A stretch of DNA of 64,000 bases from Chionoecetes opilio (Eukaryota > Arthropoda > Malacostraca > Decapoda > Majidae), in the NCBI GenBank assembly GCA_016584305.1, contig JACEEZ010024156.1:262838-326837 (forward strand), in the 5' to 3' direction. The notes below the pieces were generated by a model. It had not been told where the DNA came from. It ran no database searches and saw only the letters and a list, made by a program, of their open reading frames with translations. Position numbers and translations under genes: made by a program. This document shows, in pieces, positions 1-13,270 of this stretch (positions within the stretch are counted from its first letter, which is position 1; each line of letters opens with the position of its first letter).

Positions 1-3000
1 AAGCTACTTATAGGTGCAATTTATTCTAAAAAAAGGATTGTATACTTCAATTTGTAGGAAAACAGCTATATATCACCGATAACTAGCTAAAATCATTGAA
101 AAGAACACATTTTAAGGGTATAAAGCATTATCATGAGTTAAATTCAATCTATTTATGATATAACACTACAATATACAAGAAACTACGAAAAACACGTGTA
201 ATATACAATTGTTTCACAATATAGAGTCTCAAACTACTATTACATTAAAACACTTGAAAAAACGTTGTTTTTAAGATTAAAATATATACCTAAATTTCAT
301 GCAAATTAAATATTTTAAGCTCATAATATTGTAAAATATAGTTGTGTAAAAGTGCTGAATAATATCAAATTTCGATATTTTTAAGCCCTTCATAAATACA
401 TTAAAATACATGAAAATACGTTGTTTTTAAGATTAAAATTGATTCCAAAATTTATTAAAAAATATCAATTTTATCTATTAATTTTGTAAAATATAGTTGT
501 AGCAAATATCAAAAGCTATTTAGCTACCGATATAGAGGAATATACTTCTATTTGTAGAAAAAAACAGCTCTTCTCTGATAACTAGCTAAAATCATTGAAA
601 ACACTACATTTTATGGGTTTATTGCAATATGATAAGTAAAACTACTTGTATATATACAATAACGCTACAGTTTACAAGAAACTATGAAAAACGCTTGCAA
701 TATACCGTTATATCACAATAAATAACCTCTTACTCTTCTATGTTATAGCTTAATGTAATGTAAGCTAGTTATAGGAGCAAATTATTCTAAAAAAAGGATT
801 TAATACTTCAATTTGTAGAAAAACAGCTATATATCACCGATAATTAGCTAAAATCATTGAAAAGAACACATTTTGAGAGTATAAAGCATTATCATAAGTT
901 AAATTCCTTCTATTTATTATAGAAAACTACAATTTACAAGAGACTATGAAAAACACGTGTAATATACAATTGTATCACAATAAACAGTTTCAAACTCCTA
1001 TTATAATCCTACAGTAGTTTAAAATAGCATTTTCTAACGAAAACAACTATAATACCACATTTTGAATTTCTCTATCAAACTAAGGGCCGAATAATGTCAA
1101 TTTTCGACATTTTTTAGCCATTCAAAAATACATTAAAACACTTGAAAAAAAGTTGTTTATAAGATTAAAATTGATACCTTGATTTCATGAAAAATACTTA
1201 TTTTCAGCTCATAATACTGTAAAATATAATTGTGTAAAAGTGCTTAATAATGTCATATTTCGACATTTTTTAGACTTTCAGAAATACATTAAAATACTTG
1301 AAAAAACATTGTTTCTAAGATTAAAATCGATACCTAAGTTTCATGAAAAATACATATTCTTAGCTATTAATTTTGTAAAATATTGATGTAGCAAATATCA
1401 AAAGCTATTTAGCTACAGATATAATGAAATATACTTCAATTTGTAGAAAAAAAACCCTCTTCACTGATAACTAGCTAAAATCATTGAAAACACTACATTT
1501 TATGGGGTTATGGCAATATGATAAGTAAAACTATTTGTATATATACAATAACGGTACAGTTTACAAGAAACTATGAAAAACGCTTGCAATATACCTTATA
1601 TTACAATAAATAACCTCTTACTCTTCTATTTATTAGCTTAATGTAATGTAAGCTAATTATAGGTGCAAATTATTCTAAAAAAAGGATTTTATACTTCAAT
1701 TTGTAGTAAAATCGCTATATATCACCGATAACTAGTTAAAATCATTGAAAAGAACACATTTTGAGGGTATAAAGCATTTTCATAAGTTAAACTCCTTCTA
1801 TTTATGATAGAACACTACAATTTACAAGAAACTATGAAAAAAACGTGTAATATACAATTGTATCACAATATAGAGTCTCAAACTTCTATTATAAGCTTAC
1901 AATAGTTTAATATAGCATTTTCTAACGAAAACAACTATAAATCCACATTTTGAAATTCTCTATCAAAAAAAGGGCTGAATAATGTCAATTTTGGATATTT
2001 TTTTAGCCCTGCGAAAATACATTAAATACTTTTTAAAACGTTGTTTTTTTAAGATTAAAATTGATACCTAAATTTCATAATAAAATACATATTTTTAGCT
2101 ATTAATTTTGTATAATATAGTTGTAGCAAATATCAAAAGCTATTTAGCTACCGATATAGAGGAATATACTTCAATTTGTAGAAAAAAACAGCTCTTCTCT
2201 GATAACTAGCTAAAATCATTGAAAACACTACATTTTATGGGTTTATTGCAATATGATAAGTAAAACTACTTGTATATATACAATAACGCTACAGTTTACA
2301 AGAAACTATGAAAAACGCTTGCAATATACCGTTATATCACAATAAATAACCTCTTACTCTTCTATGTTATAGTTTAATGTAATGTAAGCTAGTTATAGGA
2401 GCAAATTATTCTAAAAAAGGATTTAATACTTCAATTTGTAGAAAAACAGCTATATATCACCGATAATTAGCTAAAATCATTGAAAAGAACACATTTTGAG
2501 GGTATAAAGCATTATCGTAAGGTAAATTCCTTCTATTTATGATATAACACTACAATTTACAAGAGACTAAGAAAAACACGTGTAATATACAATTGTATCA
2601 CAATATAGGGTCTCAAACTCCTATTATAAGCTTAAAGTAGTTTAAAATAGCATTTTCTAACGAAAACAACTATAATACCAGATTATGAATTTCTCTATCA
2701 AAAAAAGGGCTGAATAATGTCCATTTTCGACATTTTTTAGCCCTTCAAAAATATATTAAAACACTTGAAAAAATGTTGTTTTTAAGATTAAATTTGATAC
2801 CTCAATTTCGTGATAAATACATATTTTAACCTCATAATATCGTAAAATATAGTTGTGTAAAAGTGCTGAATAATGTCATATTTCGACTTTTTTTAGCCCT
2901 TCCAAAATACATTAAAATACTTGAAAAAACGTTGTTTTTAGGATTAAAATTGATACCTAAATCTCATAAAAAATATATATTTTTAGCTATTAATTTTGTA

Positions 3001-6000
3001 AAATATAGTTGTAGCAAATATCAAAAGCTATTTAGCTACCAATATAAAGGAATATACTTCAATTTGTAGGATAAAAACAGCTCCTCACTGATAACTAGCT
3101 AAAATCATTGAAAACACTACATTTTATGGGTTTATAGCAATATGATAAGTAAACTACTTATATATAGACAATAACGCTACAGTTTACAAGAAACTATCAA
3201 AAACACTTGCAATATACCGTTATATCACAATACGTAACCTCTTAATCTTCTATTTCATAGCTTAATGTAATGTAAGCTACTTATAGGTGCAAATTATTCT
3301 AAAAAAAGGATTGTATACATTCAATTTGTAGGAAAACTGCTATATATCACCGATAACTAGCAAAAATCTTTATGAATAACACATTTTGAGGGTATAAAGC
3401 ATTATCATAAGTTAAATTCCTTCTATTTATGATATAACACTACAATATACAAGAAACTATGAAAAACACGTGTAATATACATTGTATCACAATATAGAGT
3501 CTCAAACTCCTTTTATAAGCTTACAGTAGTTAAAATAGCATTTTCTAACGAAAACAACTATAATACCACATTTTGAATTTCTCTATCAAAAATAGGGCTG
3601 AATAATTTCAATATTCGACATTTTTTAGCTCCTCAAAAATACATTAAAACACTTGAAAAAATGTTGTTTTTTAGATTAAAATTGATACCTAAATTTCATG
3701 AAAAATACATATTTTAAGCTCATAATATTGTAAGTTATAGTTGTGTAAAAGTGTTGAATAATGTCATATATCTACTTTTTTTAGCCTTTCAAAAATACAT
3801 TAAAATCCTTGAAAAAATGTTGTTTTTAGGATTAAAATTGATACCTAAATTTAATAAAAAATAAATATTTATAGCTATAAATTTTGTAAAATATAGTTTT
3901 AGCAAATATGAAAAGCTATTAAGCTACCGATATAAAGGACTATACTTCTTTTGTAGGAAAAAACAGCTCTTCACTGATTACTAGCTAATATCATTGAAAA
4001 CACTACATTATATGGGTATATAGCAAAATCATAAGTAAAAATACTTATATATATACAATAACGCTACAGTTTACAAGAAAATATGAAAAACGCTTGCAAT
4101 ATACCGTTATATCACAATAAATAACCTCTTACTCTTCTATTTTATAGGTTAATGTAATGTAAGCTACGGTGCAAATTATTCTAAAAAAAGAATTGTATAC
4201 ATCAATTTGTAGAAAAACTGCTATATATCACCGATAACTAGCTAAAATCATTGAAAAGAACATATTTTGAGGATATTTAGCATCATCGTAAAGTAAATTC
4301 CTTCTATTTATGATATAACACTACAATTTACAAGAGACTATGAAAAACACGTGTAATATACAATTGTATAACAATATAGTCTCAAACTCCTATAATAAGC
4401 TTACAGTAGTTTAAAATAGCATTTTCTAACGAAAAAAACTATAATACAACATTGTGAATTTCTCTATCAAAAAAAGACTTGAATAATGTCACTTTTCGAT
4501 ATTTTATAGCCGTTCAAAATTACATTAAAACACTTGAAAAAACGTTGTTTTTAGGATTATAATTAATACCTAAATTTCATGAAAAATACATATTTTAAGC
4601 TCATAAAATTGTAAAATATAGTTGTGTAAAAGAGCATAATAATATCAAATTTCGACATATTTTTAGCGTTTCTAAAATACATTAAAATACTTGAAAAAAC
4701 GCTGTTTATAAGATTAAAATTAATACTTAAATTTAAAGAAAAATACATATTTTTAGCTCATAATATTGTAAAATATAGTTGCGTAAAAGTGCTTAATAAT
4801 GTCAAATTTCGACATTTTTTAGCCTTTCAAAATTACATTAAAATACTTGAAAAAACTTTGTTTTTAAGATTAAAATTGATACCTAAATTTCATGAAAAAT
4901 ACATATTTTTAGCTATTAATTTTGTAAAATATAGTTTTAGCAAATATCAAAAGCTATTTAGCTACCGATATAGAGGAATATACTTCAATTTGTAGAAAAA
5001 AACAGCTCTTTTCTGATAACTAGCTAAAATCATTGAAAACACTACATTTTATGGGTTTATTGCAATATGATAAGTAAAACTACTTGTATATATAAAATAA
5101 CGGTACAGTTTACAAGAAACTATGAAAAACGCTTGCAAAATACCGTTATATCACAATAAATAACCTCTTACACTTCTATTTATTAACTTAATGTAATGTA
5201 AGATTGGTGCAAGTAAGGTGCAAATTATTCTAAAAAAAGAATTGTATACATCAATTTGTAGGAAAACTGCTATATATGACCGATAACTACTAAAATCAAT
5301 TAAAAGAACACATTTTGAGTGTATAAAGCATTATCATAAGTTAAATTCCTTTTATTTATGATATAACACTACAATATACAAGAAACTATGAACAACACGT
5401 GTAATATACAATTCTATCACAATATAGAGTCTCAAGCTCCTATTATAAGCTTACAGTAGTTTAAAATAGCATTTTCTACCGAAAACAACTATAATACCAC
5501 ATTCTGAATTTCTCTATCAAAAAAGGGGCTGAATAATGTCAATTTTCGACTTTTTTTAGCCATTCAAAAATACATTAAAACACTTGAAAAAACGTTGTTT
5601 TTAAGATTAAAATTGATACCTAAATTTCATGAAAAATACATATTTTAAGCTCATAATATTGTAGAATATAGTTGTGTAAAAGTGATGAATAATGTCATAT
5701 ATCGACATTCTTTAGCCCTTCAAAAATACATTAAAATACTTGAAAAAACGTTTTTTTATGATTAAAATTGATACCTAAATTTCATAAAAGAAATATATTT
5801 TTAGCTATTAATTTTGTAAAATATGGTTGTAGCAAATATCAAAAGCTATTTAGCTACCGATATAAAGGAATATACTTCAATTTGTAGAAAAAAAACAGCT
5901 CATCACTGATAACTAGCTAAAATCATTGAAAACACTGCATTTTATGGCAAATTATTTTTTGGCAAAATCATAAGTAAAACTACTTGTATATATACAATAA

Positions 6001-6383
6001 CGCTACAGTGTACAAGAAACTATGAAAAACGCCTGCAATATACCGTTATATCACAATAAATAACCTCTTACTCTTCTATTTTATAGCTTAATGTAATGTA
6101 ACCTACTTATAGATCAAATTATTCTAAAAAAAGTATTGAATACTTCAATATGTTGAAAAACAGCTATATATCACCGATAACTAGCTAAAATCATTGAAAA
6201 GAACACATTTCGAGGGTATAAAGCATTATCGTTAGGTAAATTCCTTCTATTTATGATATAACACTACAATTTACATGAGACTATGAAAAACACGTGTAAT
6301 ATACAATTGTATCACAATTTAGAGTCTCAAACTCCTATTATAAGCTTACAGTAGTTTAAAATAACATTTTCTAACTAATTTTC
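1..6383 (+). repeat. Satellite A array, block 1 (8 units)
   Basis: Tandem AT-rich satellite. Using the conserved anchor TTCTAAAAAAAGGATTG, units begin near 24, 784, 1670, 2408, 3294, 4180, 5228 and 6118. Module counts are 2, 2, 1, 2, 2, 3, 2, and the last unit is cut by satellite B. The first unit (about 760 bp) is a two-module unit that lost about 128 bp near 235-245, where the A segment jumps straight into the middle of the first module. Almost every unit keeps a HindIII site (AAGCTT) after CTCCTATTAT. Short open frames of 60-70 codons occur on both strands but follow the repeat period and look non-coding. Confidence 0.95.
2408..3293 (+). repeat. Representative SatA unit: A segment, two modules, B segment
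   Basis: A typical 886-bp unit. Segment A runs about 2408-2705. Module 1 (2706-2852) begins with the leader GGGCTGAATAATGTC. Module 2 (2853-3007, 155 bp) begins TTGTGTAAAAGTGCTGAATA. Segment B runs about 3008-3293. A and B share the string CTTCAATTTGTAG, then CGATAACTAGCTAAAATCATTGAAAA or its CTGATAACTAG variant, then TTTACAAGAAACTATGAAAAAC, so they descend from one ancestral sequence of about 260-300 bp. Internal modules end in AGCTCATAATATTG and the last module ends in AGCTATTAATTTTG, which marks first, internal and last module types. Confidence 0.85.
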
Positions 6384-9300
6384 TAATTTTGTGGGATTTT
6401 GCAGCCAGCAGGTATTTTAATTTTTATTTACATATATAAGTAAAAATGAATGAAGTATAAATTGTGTATAATGACGGTGTAAATACTGGTTATTCAATGT
6501 AATTTTCCCAGTGATGAATATTAGTGGAATGTTTGTATGCATTTATAAAGCGTAAATAAGCAAACTGTCGTAAGAAATAGCTTTAAGAGTCGAATATCGG
6601 CAAACAAAGGATTCATGATCGCCATCAGTAGAAGCCCCTATAAACCGAGTTGCATCCAAATAGGGAGATATTTATTTTCAGCCAAAATCTGCAGGCTATG
6701 ATGGGTCCAGGAATTTTTTTGGGAAATCACATTTTCATTAATATCACAGTAACCATACACGTAAGGAGAAAATGGTATTGAACATAAAAGATGCAGCTTT
6801 TGAAAGCCAATCCGGTGGTATACGTGGAAGTGAAATTCATGCATAAATGAAGGCAAAAATAAATTGTTTTTAAAAACTAAAAAAAAAGATATATCTCGAG
6901 AATGTGACATGTTAGGACTAAGCGGACTGTGCCATTGCGTAAATCTTGTCAAACCGGACAAAAAGTATTTGAGTCTTTTTTCTGTTTTGATCAATAGTTT
7001 AGTCGGAAAAGGCCAAAAACCATATGAGGCCAAAATTTAGAGGAATTTTGCAGCCAGAAAAAAAGATTTTTTTTATTTACATATATACGTATAAATGCTC
7101 TCAGTAATAATTGTGTAGAATGACGCAGTACATATTTGTTAGTCAATGGAATTTTCCCAGTGATGAATGTTAGTGGAGATTAAGTAATGTTTGTATGCAT
7201 TTATATGGCGTAAATAAGCAAAGTGATGTACGAAATAGCTTTAAGAATCGAAGATCGGCAAACAAAGGACAGATTCGGGATCGCCATCAGTAGAAACCCC
7301 TATAAACCGAGTTTCATTAAAATAGGGATATATTTATTTACGGCCAAAATCTGCAGGCTACGGTCCAGGAATTTTTTTGGGAAATCACATTTTCATTAAT
7401 ATCACAGTAACCATACACGTAAGTAGAAAATGGTTGCAACTATAAAAGATGCAGCAGTTCAAGGCAGATCCGGTGGTATAAGCGGAAGTGAAATTCATGT
7501 ATAAATGAAGGTACAAATCAATGGTTTTTAAAAATATAAAAAACCATATATCTCTAGTGTGTGACATGTTAGGACTAAACAGAATGTGCCATTGCGTAGA
7601 TCACGTCGAACCGGACAAAAAGTATTTGTTTGTCTTTTTTCTGTTTATATCAATAGTTTAGTCGGAAAATGCCAAAAACCAAATACGGCCAAGATTTTGA
7701 GAATTTTGCAGCCATAAAAAAAGATTTTTTTTATTTACATATATACGTAAAAAGGATTTCTGTAATAATTGTGTATAATGACGAAGTAATTACTTAGTAT
7801 TCAATGTAATTTTCCCAGTGATGTATATTAGTGGAGATTGAGTAATGTTTGTATTCATTTATATAACGTAAATAAGCAAACTGATGGAAGAAAAAGCTTT
7901 AAGAATCGAAGATCGGCAAATAAAGGCCAGATTCGTGATCGCCATCAGTAGAAGCCCCTATAATCCGAGGTGCATCCAAATAGGGAGATATTTATTTAAG
8001 GCCAAAATCTGCATGTTACGGTCCAGGATTTTTTTTGGGAAATCACATTTTCATTAATATCACAGTAACCATACACGTAAGGAGAAAATGGTATTGTACA
8101 TAAGAGATGCAGCTTTTGAAAGCCAATTCGGTGGTATTCGCGGAAGTGAAATTCATGCATAAATGAAGGCACAAATCAATTGTTTTTAAAAACTAAAAAA
8201 ACGATATATCTCGAGAATGTGACATGTTAAGACTAAACGAGCTGTGCCATTGCGTAAATCTTGTCAAACCGGACAAAAAGTATATACGTCTTTTCTCTGT
8301 TTTGAACAATAGTTTAGTCGGAAAAGGCCAAAAAGCAAATGAGGCCAAAATTTAGAAGAATTTTGCAGCCAGAATTTTTTTATTTTTTTATTTACATATA
8401 TACGTAAAAAGGATCTCAGTAATAATTGTGTATAATGACGCAGTAATTACTTATTGATCAATGTAATTTTCCTAGTGATGTATATTAGTGGAGATTCAGT
8501 AATGTTTGTATGCATTTATATGGCGTAAATAAGCAAACTGATGGAAGAAATAGCTTTAAGAATCGAAGATCGGCAAACAAAGGCCAGATTCGTGATCGCC
8601 ATCAGTAGAAGCCCCTATAATCCGAGGTGCATCCAAATAAAGAGATATTTATTTTCGGCCAAAATCTGCAGCTATGTGGTCCAGGAATTTTTTTGGGAAA
8701 TCACATTTTCATTAATATCACAGTAACCATACACGTAAAGAGAAAATGGTATTGAACATAAAAGATGCAGCTTTTGAAAGCCAATCCGGTGATATACGCT
8801 GAAGTGAAATTCATGCATAAATGAAGGCACAAATCAATTGTTTTTAAAAACTAAAAAAAAACTTATATCTCGAGAATGTGACATGTTAAGACTAAATGGA
8901 CTGTGCCATTGCGTAAACCTTGTCAAACCGGACAAAAAGTACTTGTGTCTTTTTTCTGTTTTGATCAATAGTTTAGTCAGAAAAGGCCAAAAACCAAATG
9001 AGGCCAAAATTTAGAGGAATTTTGCAGCCAGAAAAAAAGATTTTTTTTATATACATATATACGTAAAAATGCTTTATGTAATAATTGTGTAGAATGACGC
9101 AGTACATACTTGTTATTCAATGGAATTTTCCCATTAATGAAAGTTAGTGGAGATTAAGTAATGTTTGTATGCATTTATGGTGCGTAAATAAGCAAAGTGA
9201 TGTACGAAATAGCTTTAAGAATCTAAGATCGGCAAACAAAGGCCAGATTCGGGATCGCCATTAGTAGAAGCCCCTATAAACCGAGTTTCATTAATATAGG

Positions 9301-12300
9301 GAGATATTTATTTACGGCCAAAATCTGCAAGTTACGGTCCAGGATTTTTTTGGGAAATCACTTTTGCATTAATATCACAGTATCCATACACGTAAGGAGA
9401 AAATGGTACAATACATAAAAGATGCAGCTGTTGAAGGTAGATCCGGTGGTATAAGCGGAAGTGAAATTCATGTATAAATGAAGGCACAAATCAATAGTTT
9501 TTTAAAAATATAAAAAACTATATATCTCATGTATGTGATATGTTAGGACTAAACAGAATGTGCCATTGCGTAGATCACGTCGAACCGGACAAAAAGTATT
9601 TATATTGTCTTTTTTCTGTTTATATCAATAGTTTAGTCGGAAAAGGCCAAAAACCAAATGAGGCCAAGTTTTGAGGAATTTTGCAGCCAGAAAAAAAAAA
9701 AAATTATTTACATATTTACGTATATAGGATCTCTGTAATAATTGTGTATAATGACGCAGTAATTACTTATTATTCAATGTACTTTTCCCAGTGATGAATA
9801 TTAGTGGAGATTAAGTAAAGTTTGTATGCATTTATAGGGCGTAAATAAGCAAAGTGATGTACGAAATAGCTTTAGGAATTGAAGATAGGAAAACAAAGGC
9901 CAGATTCGGGATCGCCATCAGTAGAAGCCCCTATAAACCGAGTTTCATTAAAATAGGGAGATATTTATTTAAGGCCAAAATCTGCAAGTTACGGTCCAGG
10001 ATTTTTTTTGGGAAATCACATTTACATTAATATCACAGTAACCATACACGTAAGGAGAAAATGGTTGCACACATAAAAGATGCAGCTGTTCAATGTAGAT
10101 CCGATGGTATAAGCGGAAAAGAAATTCATGTATAAATGAAGGCACAAATCAATGGTTATTAAAAAATAAAAAAAACTATATATCTCTAGTATTTGACATG
10201 TTAGGACTAAACAGAATTTGCCATTGCGTAGATCACGACGAACCGGACAAAAAGTATTTAATTGTCTTTTTTCAGTTTAGATCAATAGTTTAGTCGGAAA
10301 AGGCCAAAAACCAAATGAGGCCAAGATTTTGAGAAATTTTGCAGCCAGAAAAAATAATTTTTTTATATACATATATACGTAAAAATGCTCTTAGTAATAA
10401 TTGTGTATAGTGACGCAGTAATAACTTATTATTCAATGTACTTTTCCCAGTGATGAATATTAGTGCAGATTGAGTTATGTTTGTATACATTTTTTAGGCG
10501 TAAATAAGCAAACTGATGGAAGAAATAGCTTTAAGAATCGAAGATCGGCAAACAAAGGCTAGATTCGTGATCGCCTTCAGTAGAAGCCCCTATAAACCGA
10601 GTTGCATACAAATAGGGAGATATTTATTTACGGCCAAAATCTGCAGGCTATTATATGATACAGGAATTTTATGGGAAATCACATTTTCCTTAATATCACA
10701 GTAACCATACACGTAAGGAGAAAATAGTATTGAACATAAAAGATGCAACTTTTGAAAGCCAATCCGGTGGTATTCGCGGAAGTGAAATTCATGCATAAAT
10801 GAAGGCACAAATCAATTGTTTTTAAAAACTAAAAAAAACGATATATCTCGAGAATGTGACATGTTAAGACTAAATGGACTGTGCTATTGCGTAAATCTTG
10901 TCAAACCGGACAAAAAGTATTTAAGTCTTTTTTCTGTTTTGATCAATAGTTTAGTCGGACAAGGCCAAAAACCAAATGAGGCCAAAATTTAGAGGAATTT
11001 TGCAGCCAGAAAAAAAGATTTTTTTTATTTACATATATACGTAAAAATGCTCTTAGTAATAATTGTGTAGAATGACGCAGTACATAGTTGTTATTTTATG
11101 GACATTTTCCCATTGATGAATGTTAGTGGATATTAAGTAATGTTTGTATGCATTTATGGGGCGTAAATAAGCAAAGTGATGTACGAAATAGCTTTAAGAA
11201 TCGAAGATCGGCAAACAAAGGCCAGATTCGTAATCGCCATCAGTAGAAGCCCCTATAAACCGAGTTACATTAATATAGGGAGATATTTATTTACGCCCAA
11301 AATTTGCAGGCTATTATGGTCCAGGAATTTTTTTGGAAAATCACATTTTCATTAATATCACAATAACAATACACGTAAGGACAAAAAAGTATAGCTTACA
11401 AAATATGCAGCTCTTAAAGGCCAATCCGGTGGTATACGCAGAAGTGAAATTCAATCATAAATGAAGTCACAAATCAATGTTTTTTTAAAAACTAACAAAA
11501 AACGATATATCTCTAGAATGTGACATGATAGGACTAAACGGACTGTGCCATATCGTAGATCTCGTCGAACCGGACAAAGAATATTTGTCTTTTTTCTGTT
11601 TAGATCAATAGTTTAGTCGGAAAAGATCAAAAACTAAATGAGGCCAAAATTTTGAGGAATTTTGCAACCAGAACTTTTTTTTGTTGTATATACATATATA
11701 CGTAAAATGGATCTCACTAATATTTGTGTATCATGACGCAGTAAATACTTGTTATTCAATGTACTTTTCCCAGTGATGAATATTAGTGGAGATTGAGTAA
11801 TGTTTGTATGCATTTATAGAGCGTAAATAAGCAAACTGATGGAAGAAAGAGCTTTAAGAATCGAATATCGACAAGATTCGTGATCGCCATCAGTAGAAGC
11901 CCCTATAAACCGAGTTGCATCCATATAGGGAGATATTTATTTACGGCCAAAATCTGCATCCTATGTATATATGGTCAAGGAATTTTTTTGGAAAATCACA
12001 TTTTCATTAATATCATAGTAACCATACACGTAAGGAGTAAATAGTATAAAACATGAAAGATGCAGGTGTTCAAGGCCGATCCGGTGGTATAAGCGGAAGT
12101 GAAATTCATGCATAAATGAAGGCACAAATCAATGGTTTAAAAAAAAAAAAAAAAACTATATATCTCTGGAATGTGACATGTTAGGACTAAACAGACTGTG
12201 CCATTGCGTAGATCTCGTCGAACCGGACAAAAAGTATTTTTTTTCGCTTTAGATGTCTTTTTTCAGTTTAGATCAATAGTTTAGTCGCAAAAGGCCAAAA

Positions 12301-13155
12301 ACCAAATGAGGCCAAAATTTTGAGAAATTTTGCAGCCAGAAAAAAAAAGTTTTTATTTACATATATACGTATAAAGGGTCTTTGTAATAATTGTGAATAG
12401 TGACGCAGTAATTACTTATTATTCAATGTAATTTTCCCAGTGATGAATATTAGTGGAGATTGAGTAATGTTTGAATGCATTTATAGGATGTAAATAAGCA
12501 AACTGATGGAAGAAATAGCTTTAAGAATCGAATATCGGCAAACAAAGGCTAGATTCGTGATCGCCATCAGTAGAAGCCCCTATAAACCGAGTTGCATCCA
12601 AATAGGGAGATATTTATTTTCGGCCAGAATCTGCAGGCTATGTATGATCGAGGAATTTTTTTGGGAAATCACATTTTCATTAATATCACAGTAACCATAC
12701 ACGTAAGGACAAAATGGTATAGAACATAAAAGATGCAGCTGTTGAAGGTAGATCCGGTGGTATATGCGGAAGTGAAATTCATATATTATTTTCATGTATA
12801 TGTATTTTTCTGTTTAGATCAATAGTTTAGTCGGAAAAGGCCAAAAACCATATGAGGCCAAAATTTTGAGGAATTTTGCTGACAAAAAAAATGTTTTTTT
12901 TATATACATATATACGTAAAAAGGATCTCAGTAATATTTGTGTCTAATGACGCTGTAAATAATTGTTATTATATGTAATTTTCTCAGTGATTAATGTTAG
13001 TGGAGATGGAATAATGTTTGTATGCATTTATAGGAGGGAAATAACTATGATATTTTTTATTTACATATATACGTAAAAAAGATTTCAATATTAATTGTGT
13101 ATAATGACAGTATATATAAATGTTAATCAATATAATTTTCCCAATAATGAATATT
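6384..13155 (+). repeat. Satellite B array, about 659-bp period, ten copies
   Basis: A second satellite, unrelated to SatA. The motif GATCGCCATCAGTAGAAGCC recurs near 6617, 7279, 7937, 8594, 9253, 9910, 10569, 11232 (as AATC), 11882 and 12559, giving intervals of 650-677 bp. Other conserved blocks are ATTTACATATATACGT, GTTTGTATGCATTTATA, ATATCTCGAGAATGTGACAT and GGAATTTTGCAGCCAG. Two subfamilies are interspersed: one reads CAAACTGATGGAAGAAA and the other CAAAGTGATGTACGAAA, with linked differences elsewhere. The last part is damaged: copy 10 lost about 160 bp near 12785, and a truncated copy is joined at about 13045. Open frames of 60-131 codons occur on both strands in several copies, with no recognisable protein. 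Confidence 0.93.
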
Positions 13156-13270
13156 TGTTGGTCGGTAAAAACCGTACGATTTTTGGCATTCATACCCTAA
13201 CTCCCAAACCGTAAGTAGTAGAGCATTTGTACATGACAGGCAAAAGATAGTAAACCGTACGTTGCTTCAT
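13156..13270. other. Short junction sequence between satellite B and satellite A
   Basis: About 115 bp that match neither satellite. They contain AAACCGTA three times (near 13169, 13206 and 13253) and a small CGGT-AAAA-ACCG inverted repeat at 13163-13174. SatA resumes at about 13271 inside the array at an internal module boundary, so part of a SatA unit present before 6383 is missing. This may be a remnant of another repeat or filler DNA at a recombination junction. Confidence 0.6.

Noticed and set aside
3085..3115. Hammerhead-like CTGATAACTAG...GAAAAC in the satellite A B segment
   Set aside because: The essential G of CTGANGA is A in the consensus, and no consistent stems flank it.
6638..7033. 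131-codon minus-strand frame in satellite B as a gene
   Set aside because: It lies wholly within a 659-bp monomer. The same region is broken in other monomers and the translation resembles no protein I know.
10500..10560. Hammerhead ribozyme core in satellite B (CTGATGGAAGAAAT or GTGATGTACGAAAT)
   Set aside because: Hammerhead satellites need CTGANGA followed by a stem and GAAA, with flanking stems. Here the CTGANGA box is altered, there is no room for stem II, and no stems I or III are apparent.
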